Shown here: piece by piece, positions 47,401 to 54,811 of the stretch
Layout of the letters: each line of letters opens with the position of its first letter
Position numbering within the stretch: position 1 is the stretch's first letter
IMG/VR virus record: IMGVR_UViG_3300049445_000092
Location: 1-56,018 of that record
Reading direction: 5' to 3' (one strand)
DNA length: 56,018 bases
Source: a virus
Position numbers and translations under genes: made by a program
The notes under the pieces: model-generated
What the model was told of the DNA's origin: nothing
Database searches by the model: none
The model's input: the letters and a program-made list of their open reading frames with translations, nothing else

Positions 47401-48949
47401 CTTCGGCGTGGAGATCCCGCCCGGCGTAGTGCTTGGAGCGGTCGGGATGGAGTCGCCCCTTCTTCTGGTACGGATGGAGCAGATTCCACTTGGCCCAATC
47501 GCGTTTCTCGAGAAACTCGGCCCGCTGGTTGGCGTGATGCTGGTAGGCGGCGTCGGCGATCTGGTTGAACTCGTCAGGCGTGAGCATCCCGGTGTTGCGG
47601 GCCTGCTCCACTTCGCCCCAGGTGCCGGGCTGGTAGTGCTCCACGGCTTCGATGTCGTTGTAGTCGGCGTCGGCCTGATCGAAGTAGTCGGGCTTGTCGT
47701 AGGTCCGGCTGCCCAGCGACTGGGCCAGCTCGTCCAGGCTGGTCTTGCCCGCCCGGTAGGCGTTGATCTGGTCGGTGATGTCGCTCTGCGGTGGAGTGCC
47801 GTCGTCGGCTCGGTGGGCCAGCTTCCTCGCGCTCCCGGTCTCGTTGATGAGCTTCCCGGCGTAGTTCTCGTTGTCGATGGTCAGCGTCTGGTCGAACCGG
47901 GGCTTCAACTCCTCGAACGCCGCCCGGTTCTTGGTCCGGTACTGCCCCGTCGGATCATTGCCCCCTGTGATGAGCCCTGAGGGCACGAACCGCCCGCCCA
48001 GCCCCTCTCCCTTCGCCAGGCGATTCTGACCGCCCCGGTGGCGCTGGGCCGCGTTCTTGGCGCTCTGGGCCGTCGAGACATCCACGAACGCCCCGGCGAC
48101 GTGGTAGCCGCCCATCTGGGTCGCCGCGTGCAGCGGGTTGATCCGCTTGTCCCCCGACTTCACGCTGTTGAGGGTCACGTCCCAGATGACGTTCTTGCCT
48201 TGGGCCTGGGCGCGCTGGGCCAGATCCTCGGCCAGCTTCGACGCCTCTTCGTGGACGAACGGATTCGCCTCTAAGGGGCTGAGGGCGTCGATCTTCGGGA
48301 TCATCCCCCGCTTCGCCATCTCGCCCTTGATGTCGTCGGGGTTGAGGATGAGGAAGTTCGACGGTTCGCCGACGCCGTGGCCCTTCTCGTCATAGCTGGC
48401 GTACTTGATGCCCAGCTTGTGGGCGACGCTGCCCCGGTGCTTGGCGTTCGTCCGCAGGATCGTGCTCTTCCCGGCGCCGCCGATTCCACCCATGACGATG
48501 GCCCGGCGGTCGTTCGGGACGTTCTTGGCCCGATCCTCCAGCTGCTTCAGGATCTCCTCTTGCTGGGCGCGCCGCGACGGGGTGTAGAGCCCCTCGACGC
48601 CGTTCACCTTGTCTTCGGAGATGTGGGTGCTGAACGGGGAGCGCAGGAGATCCTCGGTGCCGTGGCGGGTCAGCTCGAAGTCGACGTGCTTGCGGTGCTG
48701 GGCGTACTCGGCGTCGGTCATGTCCCGCTTGGCCGTGAAGACCTTGCCGTGGTCCATGGCGTCGGCCTTGGCGTGGAACCCGGCGATCAGATCCTTGTCC
48801 CCGAAGGATCCGGCCTTGTCCCCGAAGCTGGGCCTGGTCGGCTTGCTGACGCTGACGCTGGCGCCTTTGCCCGGCCGACGGCCCTTCTTCTGATAGGGGT
48901 GCTCCAGATTCCACTTGGCCCAGTCCCTGGACGACAGGGTGACCGTCAC
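41408..48949 (-). CDS. Giant polyvalent protein: zeta-like kinase, Nudix, kinase-like, repeats, ART-like
   Basis: 2513 residues, between portal and protease genes. Domains in order: P-loop kinase like zeta toxins (about 95-370, GGIGGAGKST at 154-163, Walker-B-like VIWDVTL near 255); full Nudix box (GGPDPGE...REALEETG, about 558-580); Pro/Lys linker; a HipA/PI-kinase-like fold (about 940-1170, YLIKES, SNYDFAGDWP, IRIDQGG); five 95-110-residue helical units (1323-1790) with FPE-D/E-Y; further helical parts; an ADP-ribosyltransferase-like end (R2405, SWTT at 2440-2443, E2475/E2477). RDWAKWNL-HPYQKKGR occurs twice, before the first and second domains. GTG start after GGGGAG, one base past the portal stop. 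Probably packaged and injected to modify host targets. Confidence 0.8.
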   Translation of the reverse strand: MTVTLSSRDWAKWNLEHPYQKKGRRPGKGASVSVSKPTRPSFGDKAGSFGDKDLIAGFHAKADAMDHGKVFTAKRDMTDAEYAQHRKHVDFELTRHGTEDLLRSPFSTHISEDKVNGVEGLYTPSRRAQQEEILKQLEDRAKNVPNDRRAIVMGGIGGAGKSTILRTNAKHRGSVAHKLGIKYASYDEKGHGVGEPSNFLILNPDDIKGEMAKRGMIPKIDALSPLEANPFVHEEASKLAEDLAQRAQAQGKNVIWDVTLNSVKSGDKRINPLHAATQMGGYHVAGAFVDVSTAQSAKNAAQRHRGGQNRLAKGEGLGGRFVPSGLITGGNDPTGQYRTKNRAAFEELKPRFDQTLTIDNENYAGKLINETGSARKLAHRADDGTPPQSDITDQINAYRAGKTSLDELAQSLGSRTYDKPDYFDQADADYNDIEAVEHYQPGTWGEVEQARNTGMLTPDEFNQIADAAYQHHANQRAEFLEKRDWAKWNLLHPYQKKGRLHPDRSKHYAGRDLHAEGEWPIGHNPRYGAVIFNKEGTHVLLREPKNHYLGYHWTFAKGGPDPGESHVAVAQREALEETGRVPRIVSHLKGAFKTPHIQEPYVDKHGNQHHADGSYDEAPWTDKKGVAHEGGHHPGYGSSSANYFYLSQDAGAKPDYTKVIANGETNAVGWFTPKEARDRIQQGTIPGGVQRDLNVLDAAVAEMDRLNKGGTPTPPQPHNFPSAPEVKPVVHNPVATPSPEQGHPKPPKPPKATTSKPTKPKPTWTGSHKADTNPDANLNWEQLLAKKKKQQGKRAWLEDMLQLRFDFKHGWIPISPKAYQELADKAEKDLEKADATHHQAAEAAHHFAELAQEAQKAGDLHKAMQYAAQAHGASIHADAKKEAEATTHAAEQAKLHEFASKAGNYGTKAHEVTPVTEHTPTHLPSASSAEYEKGAKSPGSNPGNWYTHKGSGDRYLIKESKSAEHAYSEVAANEVYHEASDSGLLPHTLAPNVTIVKADNAGGIHGVASHAVGNINPVNPDSNMHKQIMREGFGIDALTSNYDFAGDWPSGSNLTLSDDGSKVIRIDQGGAMAFRGSGVAKPSFAPGKAWTDVESIRNGGQGQKFYGSMNDPTAAASLETAAKLDLNKVAERWKAAGIPESVSAPWLTVLKERQAQIPAIVAKLKGEPTPPKVEAPKVETKQPPHVVAEATVAVPAPAAAVPSTAAVGLADLSAYIKAGGGLYTKFKVGHLEGQVAAKKMAEVHAANGLTPGQIKVKVKARGSKLYANAKKAKESGDLAEHAKLFGQAKAHYTVANEIGKTGVPSGEAQKVSVSPPAAEVTMTNIKEHFPEEYATGFGGVNTELLPGSAITPQFIHEQATNAEQNAHNAFVAGQHAHAAVKIGEADALHKLAQKVEVKQADEAAAQKASHEAPAMPGRPPGPEYLAKAYPEDYLAGYHNVAQIDHPSLAAESMVNATYTAEGTHMVADDLTAKAEQHAALGTESSFKQAAQAHGHAAALHEVADLMALQKADEAAQVSVSAPSGPKSELTVQNMGEHYPGQSAVFAGGFDAAQADAATISSQEAESVGQQWYKTAQGAHQKGDWGMAMRSLGKSEGYKAAAAQKKGAPAALSGEPAMPGAFNAEAKQILSTHPAYQDQFKHGQYNINSIIDGTETQQQLANAKEASLETAQGHYEDGDYQGAAFSMGSADAANTALFKKVAEGMGPAPSGSSSFTSPSMVELPNQFPEDYAQGKSNVAPPTMEINSENVHNLANTIMKSAESEFAAGNHAKAAELMGTADQMHLVADKASGKATPSGPSTGGRELSDLKAAAEGPGFSLTEIQQNYDKGKAQALETVSSLTADAATLADLQDLVEHHHHQFEEHAATEVKPYAAAFALGKSHGWAEGVQTMQKQLGVTPSASNVVTMTPIPSTPTFHYEAPKVPAEFAENSGAYLIAHEAAFKQGQEMHAAGKTKQNIKAAASNQGYKKAKTAETPAMKAQYYGTAHGYAAAAKVLPTEPKMVTPKPETVAAAEAVGVPIPMVPAYDYSGVTSSDPYVQGLPGIVKPVAGAWDPQASKSQPTYAEVKIDKNLPKGWEALKQDPAFELPSHDQTAYITAYQNGKATGAKMTLDELATKISTQHEAYMASPVDTTGESHELGLKNGFEQAYEDQAKVQNLSAADQAFMQTKAAFLTEFANGKYNESIPHLGDAGTVKVIGGIESNPHGKTPAGATEESKQAYNEHIGQGYDEAMHLMLTNQASAPDVQAMAEAHISKAQTLETTDIMGNAAHAGLAQGAKRAAVDFNDQNNFAKSSSKSIISTVKVSPSSLEKHTPTTGIKPGAAGFVANTNALQVKHKFNAEELAGIKQFTTYYRHKSSNDFVNELSRIWRQQSKGTNMSSGAVQARAFINAVSTKAIPNKSSVHRFIQSKPGQDWYQHMFFRPDGTPKGPGDTIDMPVDSWTTNPDLGWGGDTVFHAPSGTVTLDIGNFSNSPHEIETVTGGRFVIQKIEKVGGMTHVYVKQDAGGFYARSAR

Positions 48950-48950
48950 G

Positions 48951-51848
48951 TCACTCCCCGCCAGCAACTACCGCGTCACCGACCGCCTGCGCCGCTTCGT
49001 AGGTGGCGCCCGCCTTCAGCGCGGCGAGATGAGCCGCGTTCGCCTGGGTCGCCATCTCGATGATCTTCGTGCTGACGCCCGGCGGCATGTAGGCAACCCC
49101 GCACCTACAGCCAATCGTCAAGTTCGCCGGGGCGCTGGGTTCGCCGGGGTGCATCATCGGGACCGGCGGGTCGGTCGGTGGTCCGACGGTGAACGGCATG
49201 TTGACGGCGCGCTCCTGGCGGTCGACTTCGACATGGCTCGGACGGGTCCGCTGGTCGTGGTGGGACAACCACACCTTCGAGCCGACAACGTCGGGAGGCA
49301 ACGTGCTGGCGTAGGCGTAGGCGGCACCGTTGAGCCCGCTGATCGCCTCGGTCTGGGCGATGGTGCGGGCCCGCGTCCGGGCCATGCCGAAGACGTTCTG
49401 GATCGCCGTCGCTAGCTTCTCCCGGCTGTCGCCCGCCACGACGCCCTTCGCTAGCGCCTGCTGGATCTGGTCGTAGATGGTGGCGGTGATCTGGGGACTG
49501 GTCTGGTTGGCCCGGCTGGTGATGTAGTCCTTCGCCGCCGCGATGGAGTTGTTCACCTCGATGGTCGGGTGGCCCAGCTGGCCGTGGACCGTGGTCGCCG
49601 CCAACCCGGCTGCGGCGCTGTAGCTCGGCGTGAGGGCCACGGCGGTCTGTCCGGTCCAGTGCCCCTGGTCGTAGATCGCAGCGGCTGAGGGAGGGATCTG
49701 GGCGGCTCCTGAAGCATCCGGGGGTGGTGGAGCAGCCCGGCGTCGCATCTGGGCGCCCCGCTTGCCGTTGAAGCGGGCCAAGGTCTCGCGCTCCTGGCGG
49801 GTGAACAGATCGGTGAGGGTCTGCTCCATCGGCCCGGCGACAGCGTCCACGTTCGCCAGGTGTGCCGTGCTGGCGCCCAGCAGGTGCTTGACGCTGGTGA
49901 ACTTGCTGGCGCGGAGCTTCGTGTCCGGGTTCGTGTGGAATCCGCTCTTGGCCTGGAGCGCCGCCCGGTGGATCTCGGCTGTGATCGGCTGGCCGCAGGC
50001 GTCGCAGTGATCGAGGTCGCTGCCCTGGAACAGATGCGGCTTCTTGGGCTTCGACAACGAACCGGGCTCGCCGATCTTCGGCAGCAGGGCCTGGATGCCG
50101 GGATCGGACTCGGTGACGCCCATGTCCTGGCGCTTCGACCCGTGGGACGCCTTGGCCTTGGCCTCGAACTCCGCGACGGCCGCGGCATATTTGGCTGCGG
50201 TGTCGGCGTGGACGCGCCCGCCGCCCGGATTGCGCCCGCTGGCGAAGATCTTGGCGATGGCGACGGCGTTGGCGATGGCGCTGGACTCGTCGTGGCCCTT
50301 CCTGACCATGGCGTGGGCCACGTCGCGGATGGGGAGCGGCAGACCGCCCGCCTTGGTGACCCAGTTCTTGCCCTTCCCGAAGGAGCTGTAGTCGTGGCGC
50401 TCCTCGGAACGCACGTCGATGGCCTGGCTGCGTCGGATCAGCTCACGCGCCAGCTGGACGCCCGGCAGCTCGGAGCGCGCCCCGCCCGCGGCAGCCGGGG
50501 TGGACGCCCCGATGTGGCTGGACTCGATGCCGACGCCCACGGTGCTGGTATCGGCGGGGCTCGTTCCCTTGCCCACGGTGGCGGTGTCGATGGCCGCGGC
50601 TCCGGGTTGCAGGCCCAGCAGGGCACCGATCTCCTGGGGGTTCTCGATCCCGTACTCGATGAGGTCGGCCACCGTCGGCGGCGTGATCGGGTTGGCCGGG
50701 CGCAGGGCGGCGACCTCGGACAGGTCGAACCAGCCGACTTCCCGGCCCAGCGTCGGGGCCAGGATCGTGTTGATCTGGCTCTCCAGCTCACGAATGAGAG
50801 GGAGCAGGGTGATGGTCCAGAAATTCCTGAACTCGCTGTCGGCGTTGGCGTAGGTGCGCTGGCTGGCGTTGCCGATCAGAGACATCGGGACACCGAGGGC
50901 GATGGTGATGTCGATCTTGGCCTGCTGGTTGATCTCGACCGTCTTGCCGTCGACCGCGTTCACGGCGAGCGGGGTGACCTGGATGGCGTCGCTGATCTTC
51001 GCCCCGGCGGGCACGTCGGCCTCGGTGAAGATCGTCCGGCCTGCGTTGTTGACGCCCGTGAAGAGCTGGAGGAACTGCTCCTCCCAGGCCCGCTTCTGGT
51101 CGGCGTCGGCGAATCTGGGATGGGTGACCATCGTCGCCCCGACCATGCCCCGCTTGATGAGGTTGGCCTGGTAGCGGTCCAGGCTGACTTGCACGTCCAC
51201 GATGTCCATGGCCGCTTGCAGGACGCTGATCGGCTGGCGCCAGTCCTCGGGTGAGGGGCGCCAGAAATAGGCGATCTGGTCGTTGCGGTAGCTCAGGTCG
51301 CCCTGCGGCGTGCGGTAGATGAAGCCGTCGAACCACTCCTGGGATCCGGCCCCGGTCGGCTTGGGCAGCAGGGCCTTGGACACCAGCGGCCACAGGCTGA
51401 CGATCTCGCTCGTCCGGTTGCCCGTCCGCTGGGTCTCCATCGCCATGCGCCCGTTCACGACGTACTGGATGATCTGCCAGCGCCAGAACGTGGCCGAGTC
51501 GGTGGTCGGGTTGGGGCCGCCCGGCGCCTGCGGTGTCGTCGGCCCCAGCAGCGTCGCCAGTTTGCAGAGCGGATCGGTCTGGCCCGGCATGGTGGGATCC
51601 ATCCCGGCTCGGAACGGCAGCCCGGCGATGACGCTGGCGATGGTGTCGACGCAGCGCATGACGTAGATCGACCGCTTGTACGCCTGCATGGTCTCGCCGT
51701 TGAGACCGAGATCGAAGTAGAGCGGCTGACCAGGCGCTGTAAAGGCGAGGGGTTGGGTCGACGCCAGGGCCTTGGATCCGCCGCTCCCCGCTGGCTTCAG
51801 ATTCCCGATAGCCGCCTTGATGGCTCGGGTCTGGAGATCGCTCGCCAC
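48951..51848 (-). CDS. Portal protein fused to a MuF-type domain
   Basis: A 965-residue protein. Residues 1-410 are an HK97-type portal (IYVMRCVDTIASVIAGLPFR, DQIAYFWRPSPEDWRQPISV, QLFTGVNNAGRTIFTEADVP, KIDITIALGVPMSLIGNASQ). Residues 494-575 hold KNWVTKAGGLPLPIRDVAHA, a small helical module found in several phages. A CDACG pair follows near 615. Residues 690-925 are a Mu F-like head morphogenesis domain (RTIAQTEAISGLNGAAYAYA, HDQRTRPSHVEVDRQER, GCRCG). Portal and MuF are usually separate genes. GTG start, 2 bases after the previous stop. Confidence 0.85.
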   Translation of the reverse strand: MASDLQTRAIKAAIGNLKPAGSGGSKALASTQPLAFTAPGQPLYFDLGLNGETMQAYKRSIYVMRCVDTIASVIAGLPFRAGMDPTMPGQTDPLCKLATLLGPTTPQAPGGPNPTTDSATFWRWQIIQYVVNGRMAMETQRTGNRTSEIVSLWPLVSKALLPKPTGAGSQEWFDGFIYRTPQGDLSYRNDQIAYFWRPSPEDWRQPISVLQAAMDIVDVQVSLDRYQANLIKRGMVGATMVTHPRFADADQKRAWEEQFLQLFTGVNNAGRTIFTEADVPAGAKISDAIQVTPLAVNAVDGKTVEINQQAKIDITIALGVPMSLIGNASQRTYANADSEFRNFWTITLLPLIRELESQINTILAPTLGREVGWFDLSEVAALRPANPITPPTVADLIEYGIENPQEIGALLGLQPGAAAIDTATVGKGTSPADTSTVGVGIESSHIGASTPAAAGGARSELPGVQLARELIRRSQAIDVRSEERHDYSSFGKGKNWVTKAGGLPLPIRDVAHAMVRKGHDESSAIANAVAIAKIFASGRNPGGGRVHADTAAKYAAAVAEFEAKAKASHGSKRQDMGVTESDPGIQALLPKIGEPGSLSKPKKPHLFQGSDLDHCDACGQPITAEIHRAALQAKSGFHTNPDTKLRASKFTSVKHLLGASTAHLANVDAVAGPMEQTLTDLFTRQERETLARFNGKRGAQMRRRAAPPPPDASGAAQIPPSAAAIYDQGHWTGQTAVALTPSYSAAAGLAATTVHGQLGHPTIEVNNSIAAAKDYITSRANQTSPQITATIYDQIQQALAKGVVAGDSREKLATAIQNVFGMARTRARTIAQTEAISGLNGAAYAYASTLPPDVVGSKVWLSHHDQRTRPSHVEVDRQERAVNMPFTVGPPTDPPVPMMHPGEPSAPANLTIGCRCGVAYMPPGVSTKIIEMATQANAAHLAALKAGATYEAAQAVGDAVVAGGE

Positions 51849-51850
51849 CG

Positions 51851-52060
51851 CTACTCGGAGCGCAGCTCGGCCACCTTGGTACCGAGAGTGGCGATCTCGT
51901 CCTCGGTCATGGCAGCCATGGTGGTCGGCAGGTCACGCATGGCCTCAAGGTAACCCTCATCATGGGCCTTCTTGCTTGATCCCCGACTGGACCAGAGGGC
52001 CAGCCCGCCGCCCGCCAATGCGGTCAGCACGCAGGACAGGACCCATGCCGCCGCGGTCAT
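51851..52060 (-). CDS. Small membrane-anchored protein
   Basis: A 69-residue protein with one hydrophobic helix (AWVLSCVLTALAGGGLALW) and a charged helical tail (EDEIATLGTKVAELRSE). It starts in an ATGA overlap between small terminase-side genes and the portal. Role unknown. Confidence 0.6.
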   Translation of the reverse strand: MTAAAWVLSCVLTALAGGGLALWSSRGSSKKAHDEGYLEAMRDLPTTMAAMTEDEIATLGTKVAELRSE

Positions 52061-52335
52061 CCGTACTTCTCCCCGAAGACGCCCGATCTCGACGCCAGTC
52101 GGCCGGGCACGACGCGATCGGCCTTCGGCGGGTGCTTGGGCCGGGCGGATTCCCTCAGCTCACCGCAGATGAAGTCGTAGCGCTCACGGTCGAAGGCCAG
52201 TTGCACGTCCAGTTCGTGCTTCGCCATCCGCAGTGCGTCATCCAGGGGCTGGCGGGTCAGGTAGCGGAAGAACTCCTCCATGACGCCATAGTGGCGCATT
52301 AGCTTCTTGCGCTCAGTCGGGCTGTGGAGGGCCAC
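52057..52335 (-). CDS. Hypothetical helical protein
   Basis: A 92-residue protein: helical first two thirds (KKLMRHYGVMEEFFRYLTRQ) and a basic tail (RPKHPPKADRVVPGRLASRS). GTG behind GAGGT is preferred; an ATG 12 codons in is an option. It may be a small head-assembly factor. Confidence 0.55.
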   Translation of the reverse strand: MALHSPTERKKLMRHYGVMEEFFRYLTRQPLDDALRMAKHELDVQLAFDRERYDFICGELRESARPKHPPKADRVVPGRLASRSGVFGEKYG

Positions 52336-52453
52336 CGAGTACCTCTTCGATGAAGGCGTCCCACTTCTGGTCGTAGATGGCGTTCAGGCGCCGGGCGATG
52401 TAGTCGACTAACGACTGATCGCCCAGCCCCGCGGGGGCGGGCCGGGGTCCCAC
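52313..52453 (-). CDS. Very small hypothetical protein overlapping the terminase
   Basis: A 46-residue reading (GDQSLVDYIARRLNAIYDQK, then AFIEEVLGGP) that starts inside the terminase gene and links it to the next gene. The helical, charged look and its clean frame between two genes support it, but start and existence are not certain. Confidence 0.4.
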   Translation of the reverse strand: MGPRPAPAGLGDQSLVDYIARRLNAIYDQKWDAFIEEVLGGPPQPD

Positions 52454-53955
52454 ATCACCATCATCACGGCATCGCCTTCGTCGGGGCTTCGGCCCAGCCG
52501 CCTCACTAGCTCGTCCTTGCTCTCCACCACGATCTGGCCCTTGCTGTTGACCGACCATGTGGGCTCCGTGAGATCGCCTGTCAGCTGATCGCTGGGCGGC
52601 AAGGCTAGCTGTGGGTCGTACTGGGGATCCAGAAGCTCACGCAGGTGCCACCACGCCGCGCTGCGGACGTTGACGAACCCCAGCTCCCCGGAGCGGTCCC
52701 GCTTCTCGGACTTGGCCCCGGCGTGGAAGGCGATCACCCGGTAGTCGCCCATGTCTTCGGCCACGTTGTCGTAGACGCCCGCACCCAGCCCGTCGGTGTC
52801 GATCATGGCGTGGGAGCCGATGTTCGACTCCAGCAGGCCCACGACGATCCCTGAGGTGAACGTCAGCGCCTTGTGCTCGTAGCTACGGATCTCGGTGATG
52901 ACGTGGTCGTAGCGCAGCGCCAGCGCCGTCTTGTCGTCGCCCTGGCGGGCCACGTCCACGCCGATGAGGGTGAGCGGGCGCATCTCGTCCATCCGGCCTG
53001 AGTCCTGGTGATCCAGCCAGCGCTCGTTGGACGCTTCGACCCAGGACAGCGGGATGACGCCGTTCGTCTTCTCCTCGGCGAACTCGCCCAGCACCCGGTT
53101 CTTGTAGACAGCTGATTCCTCGCCCCACTGGCGCTTGCGCCGGTCGGCCCACTCCTGGGTCATCTGCCCCGCCGCGATCGCTTCGTCGCGAGTGACGTGG
53201 ATCGGATGCCAGTCCTCGAAGCCCGCCGCCCGGCGGTCGATGGCGAACATGCGACCGACCGGAGCACCGGGCGTGGACTTCAGCAGGGCGAACGCCTTGG
53301 TGGCTCCGATGATGTGGGTGACGCTGGCGTTGGAGAATGCGCCTTCGGCGGCGTCGAAGGTGGCGTCGGCGATGGCCTTGCCCTCATCGAAGCAGTACAT
53401 GATCTCCTGGCCGTGGGCGCCCTCGATCATGGCTGGGTCATCGCTGGCGACCGGGAACATGCTGCCGTACTCCAGATTCAGGCCCATCTTCAGATGCTCC
53501 TGGCGGGTGTACGGCTCGCGGCCCAGGCGGTCCCAGCGCAGGCGACGGATCCAGATCCCGATCTCGGGCCACAGGTAGTGCTGGAGCTGGCGCCACCCGC
53601 CCGCCGTGGTAATGCACTTCCAGTCGATCTCCAGGGCGTCACGGGTGTTGGCGAACCAGAGCGCGGCCAGGGCGAAGCCGGTGGTCTTGCCGATGCCGTG
53701 CGGGCCGCGGGTCTCCACGCGGTGGAACTGGTTAAGCATCTCCAGCTCTTCGGCCTGGTACGGCTTCAGCCCGCCGCCCTCGTCCCAGTCGATGCAGTCC
53801 TCGGCGAAGGCGACGGGGTCGGCGTAGTAGAGCTTCATGCAGCGCTTGAAGACGCCGCGCTTGGCGTGGAAAGCCCGCTGGTACCGGGTCCGGGCAAAGT
53901 CGCCCGCTTCGACGGTGACACTGGCCCCCTCAGGGGCCTGGCTGACCTGGCTCAC
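52408..53955 (-). CDS. Terminase large subunit
   Basis: A 515-residue packaging motor. The ATPase part has Walker A GPHGIGKTT (84-92) and Walker B MYCFDEGK (186-193); the nuclease part has the RNase H-like acids in IGVDVARQGDD (331 on) and IDTDGLGAG (385 on). It pumps DNA into the prohead and cuts it. GTG start, overlapping the previous gene by 26 bases. The likely small subunit is at the other edge of the window. Confidence 0.9.
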   Translation of the reverse strand: MSQVSQAPEGASVTVEAGDFARTRYQRAFHAKRGVFKRCMKLYYADPVAFAEDCIDWDEGGGLKPYQAEELEMLNQFHRVETRGPHGIGKTTGFALAALWFANTRDALEIDWKCITTAGGWRQLQHYLWPEIGIWIRRLRWDRLGREPYTRQEHLKMGLNLEYGSMFPVASDDPAMIEGAHGQEIMYCFDEGKAIADATFDAAEGAFSNASVTHIIGATKAFALLKSTPGAPVGRMFAIDRRAAGFEDWHPIHVTRDEAIAAGQMTQEWADRRKRQWGEESAVYKNRVLGEFAEEKTNGVIPLSWVEASNERWLDHQDSGRMDEMRPLTLIGVDVARQGDDKTALALRYDHVITEIRSYEHKALTFTSGIVVGLLESNIGSHAMIDTDGLGAGVYDNVAEDMGDYRVIAFHAGAKSEKRDRSGELGFVNVRSAAWWHLRELLDPQYDPQLALPPSDQLTGDLTEPTWSVNSKGQIVVESKDELVRRLGRSPDEGDAVMMVMWDPGPPPRGWAISR

Positions 53956-54121
53956 TCGCTGCGACGTAGGTGCGCTGGCCTGCCACCACCCGATTGGCGG
54001 TGACGGCGTCGGCGATGCGCTGGGCGGGCTCGTCCCAGAGCTGGCTGAGATCGCCCAACGTCAGGGTGTGATCGTTGACGTCGGCGCACATCTCCATCAG
54101 CTTCTCGAAGGGGGTCCTCAC
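53930..54121 (-). CDS. Small hypothetical protein before the terminase
   Basis: A 63-residue protein, helical with a KLMEMCADVNDHTLTLGDLS segment and a possible HTH-like middle (LSQLWDEPAQRIADAVTANR). GTG in a GTGA overlap. It overlaps the terminase start. Confidence 0.55.
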   Translation of the reverse strand: MRTPFEKLMEMCADVNDHTLTLGDLSQLWDEPAQRIADAVTANRVVAGQRTYVAASEPGQPGP

Positions 54122-54315
54122 TCTTCGGGCGGGGCCGCTTCCTCGACCGGCGCGGCCTCGGCTTCGGGTGCCGCCTCTACGGATTCCACTTCGGGCTCGG
54201 GGTCACCTTCGAGGGTGGCCTGCTCGGTGTTCTGCTGGATCTCGTACTGCTCTTCGTGAGAGCCGGTCTCTTTCGGGGACTCGGCCTCTTCGGCTTCTGG
54301 TGCGGTGTCGGTCAT
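54118..54315 (-). CDS. Small acidic protein
   Basis: A 65-residue protein made largely of Glu, Pro and Ala (PEVESVEAAPEAEAAPVEEA), probably disordered. ATG in an ATGA overlap. No known family; a DNA-mimic role is possible but not shown. Confidence 0.55.
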   Translation of the reverse strand: MTDTAPEAEEAESPKETGSHEEQYEIQQNTEQATLEGDPEPEVESVEAAPEAEAAPVEEAAPPEE

Positions 54316-54461
54316 GGTTCTCCTTCGGGTGTGGGGATGATGATAAGGGTGTCGTCGTCGGGAATCTCGGGATCGGCGGGGACGGGGATGTGGTCGGTGC
54401 CATGGACCCAGGTGTCATGCCAGCGGAAGATGACTTCACCGCACGTCGCGCAGGTCTCCAT
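54312..54461 (-). CDS. Small Cys-pair protein
   Basis: A 49-residue protein with CATCGE near the start and two His (RWHDTWVHGTDH), a candidate zinc site; acidic, Pro-rich end. The ATG is chosen by domain; GTG two codons upstream is possible. Its start is 33 bases from the start of the opposite-strand membrane gene, so the two are divergent. Confidence 0.55.
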   Translation of the reverse strand: METCATCGEVIFRWHDTWVHGTDHIPVPADPEIPDDDTLIIIPTPEGEP

Positions 54462-54494
54462 CTCCTTCACTCTCCCAGGTGTCACGATTGGCTC

Positions 54495-54677
54495 ATGTCC
54501 ACCATCGTCACCCCCTCTCTCCAAACACTCCAGGTCTTCGCCCTGATCGCCACCATCGTCTTCGGTGTCACCGTCGTGGTCGCCGCCATGGGGTCACGGG
54601 TGAACCAGGCCATCGTCGTCGTGCTCACCCTGATCGGGCTGACCTGTCTGGCCTTGGCGCTCTTGTTCGGCGGCTAG
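54495..54677 (+). CDS. Small membrane protein on the plus strand
   Basis: A 60-residue protein in an otherwise minus-strand region. Two hydrophobic helices (LQVFALIATIVFGVTVVVAA and NQAIVVVLTLIGLTCLALAL) with a short GSRVNQ turn. Its codon third positions are GC-rich and it starts 33 bases from the divergent minus gene and ends against the next. A CACGAT six bases before the ATG could be a -10 of a leaderless promoter, as for the Rpf-like gene. Perhaps an exclusion or holin-like protein. Confidence 0.55.
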   Translation: MSTIVTPSLQTLQVFALIATIVFGVTVVVAAMGSRVNQAIVVVLTLIGLTCLALALLFGG

Positions 54678-54811
54678 TCCTCCGCTGACTTCAGCGCCAG
54701 CAGGGCATCGACGCGAGCCGTGATCTGATCGAGCTGCGCCTTCACTTCCGCCATGGCAATCCGCAGGTCATCAATCTCGACCCGCATCTGAAGTGGGGAT
54801 TCTCTGCTCAC
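54674..54811 (-). CDS. Small coiled-coil protein
   Basis: A 45-residue protein, one long amphipathic helix (LQMRVEIDDLRIAMAEVKAQ, then LDQITARVDALLALKSAED). GTG in a GTGA overlap. Longer upstream reading is a shadow. Role unknown. Confidence 0.55.
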   Translation of the reverse strand: MSRESPLQMRVEIDDLRIAMAEVKAQLDQITARVDALLALKSAED

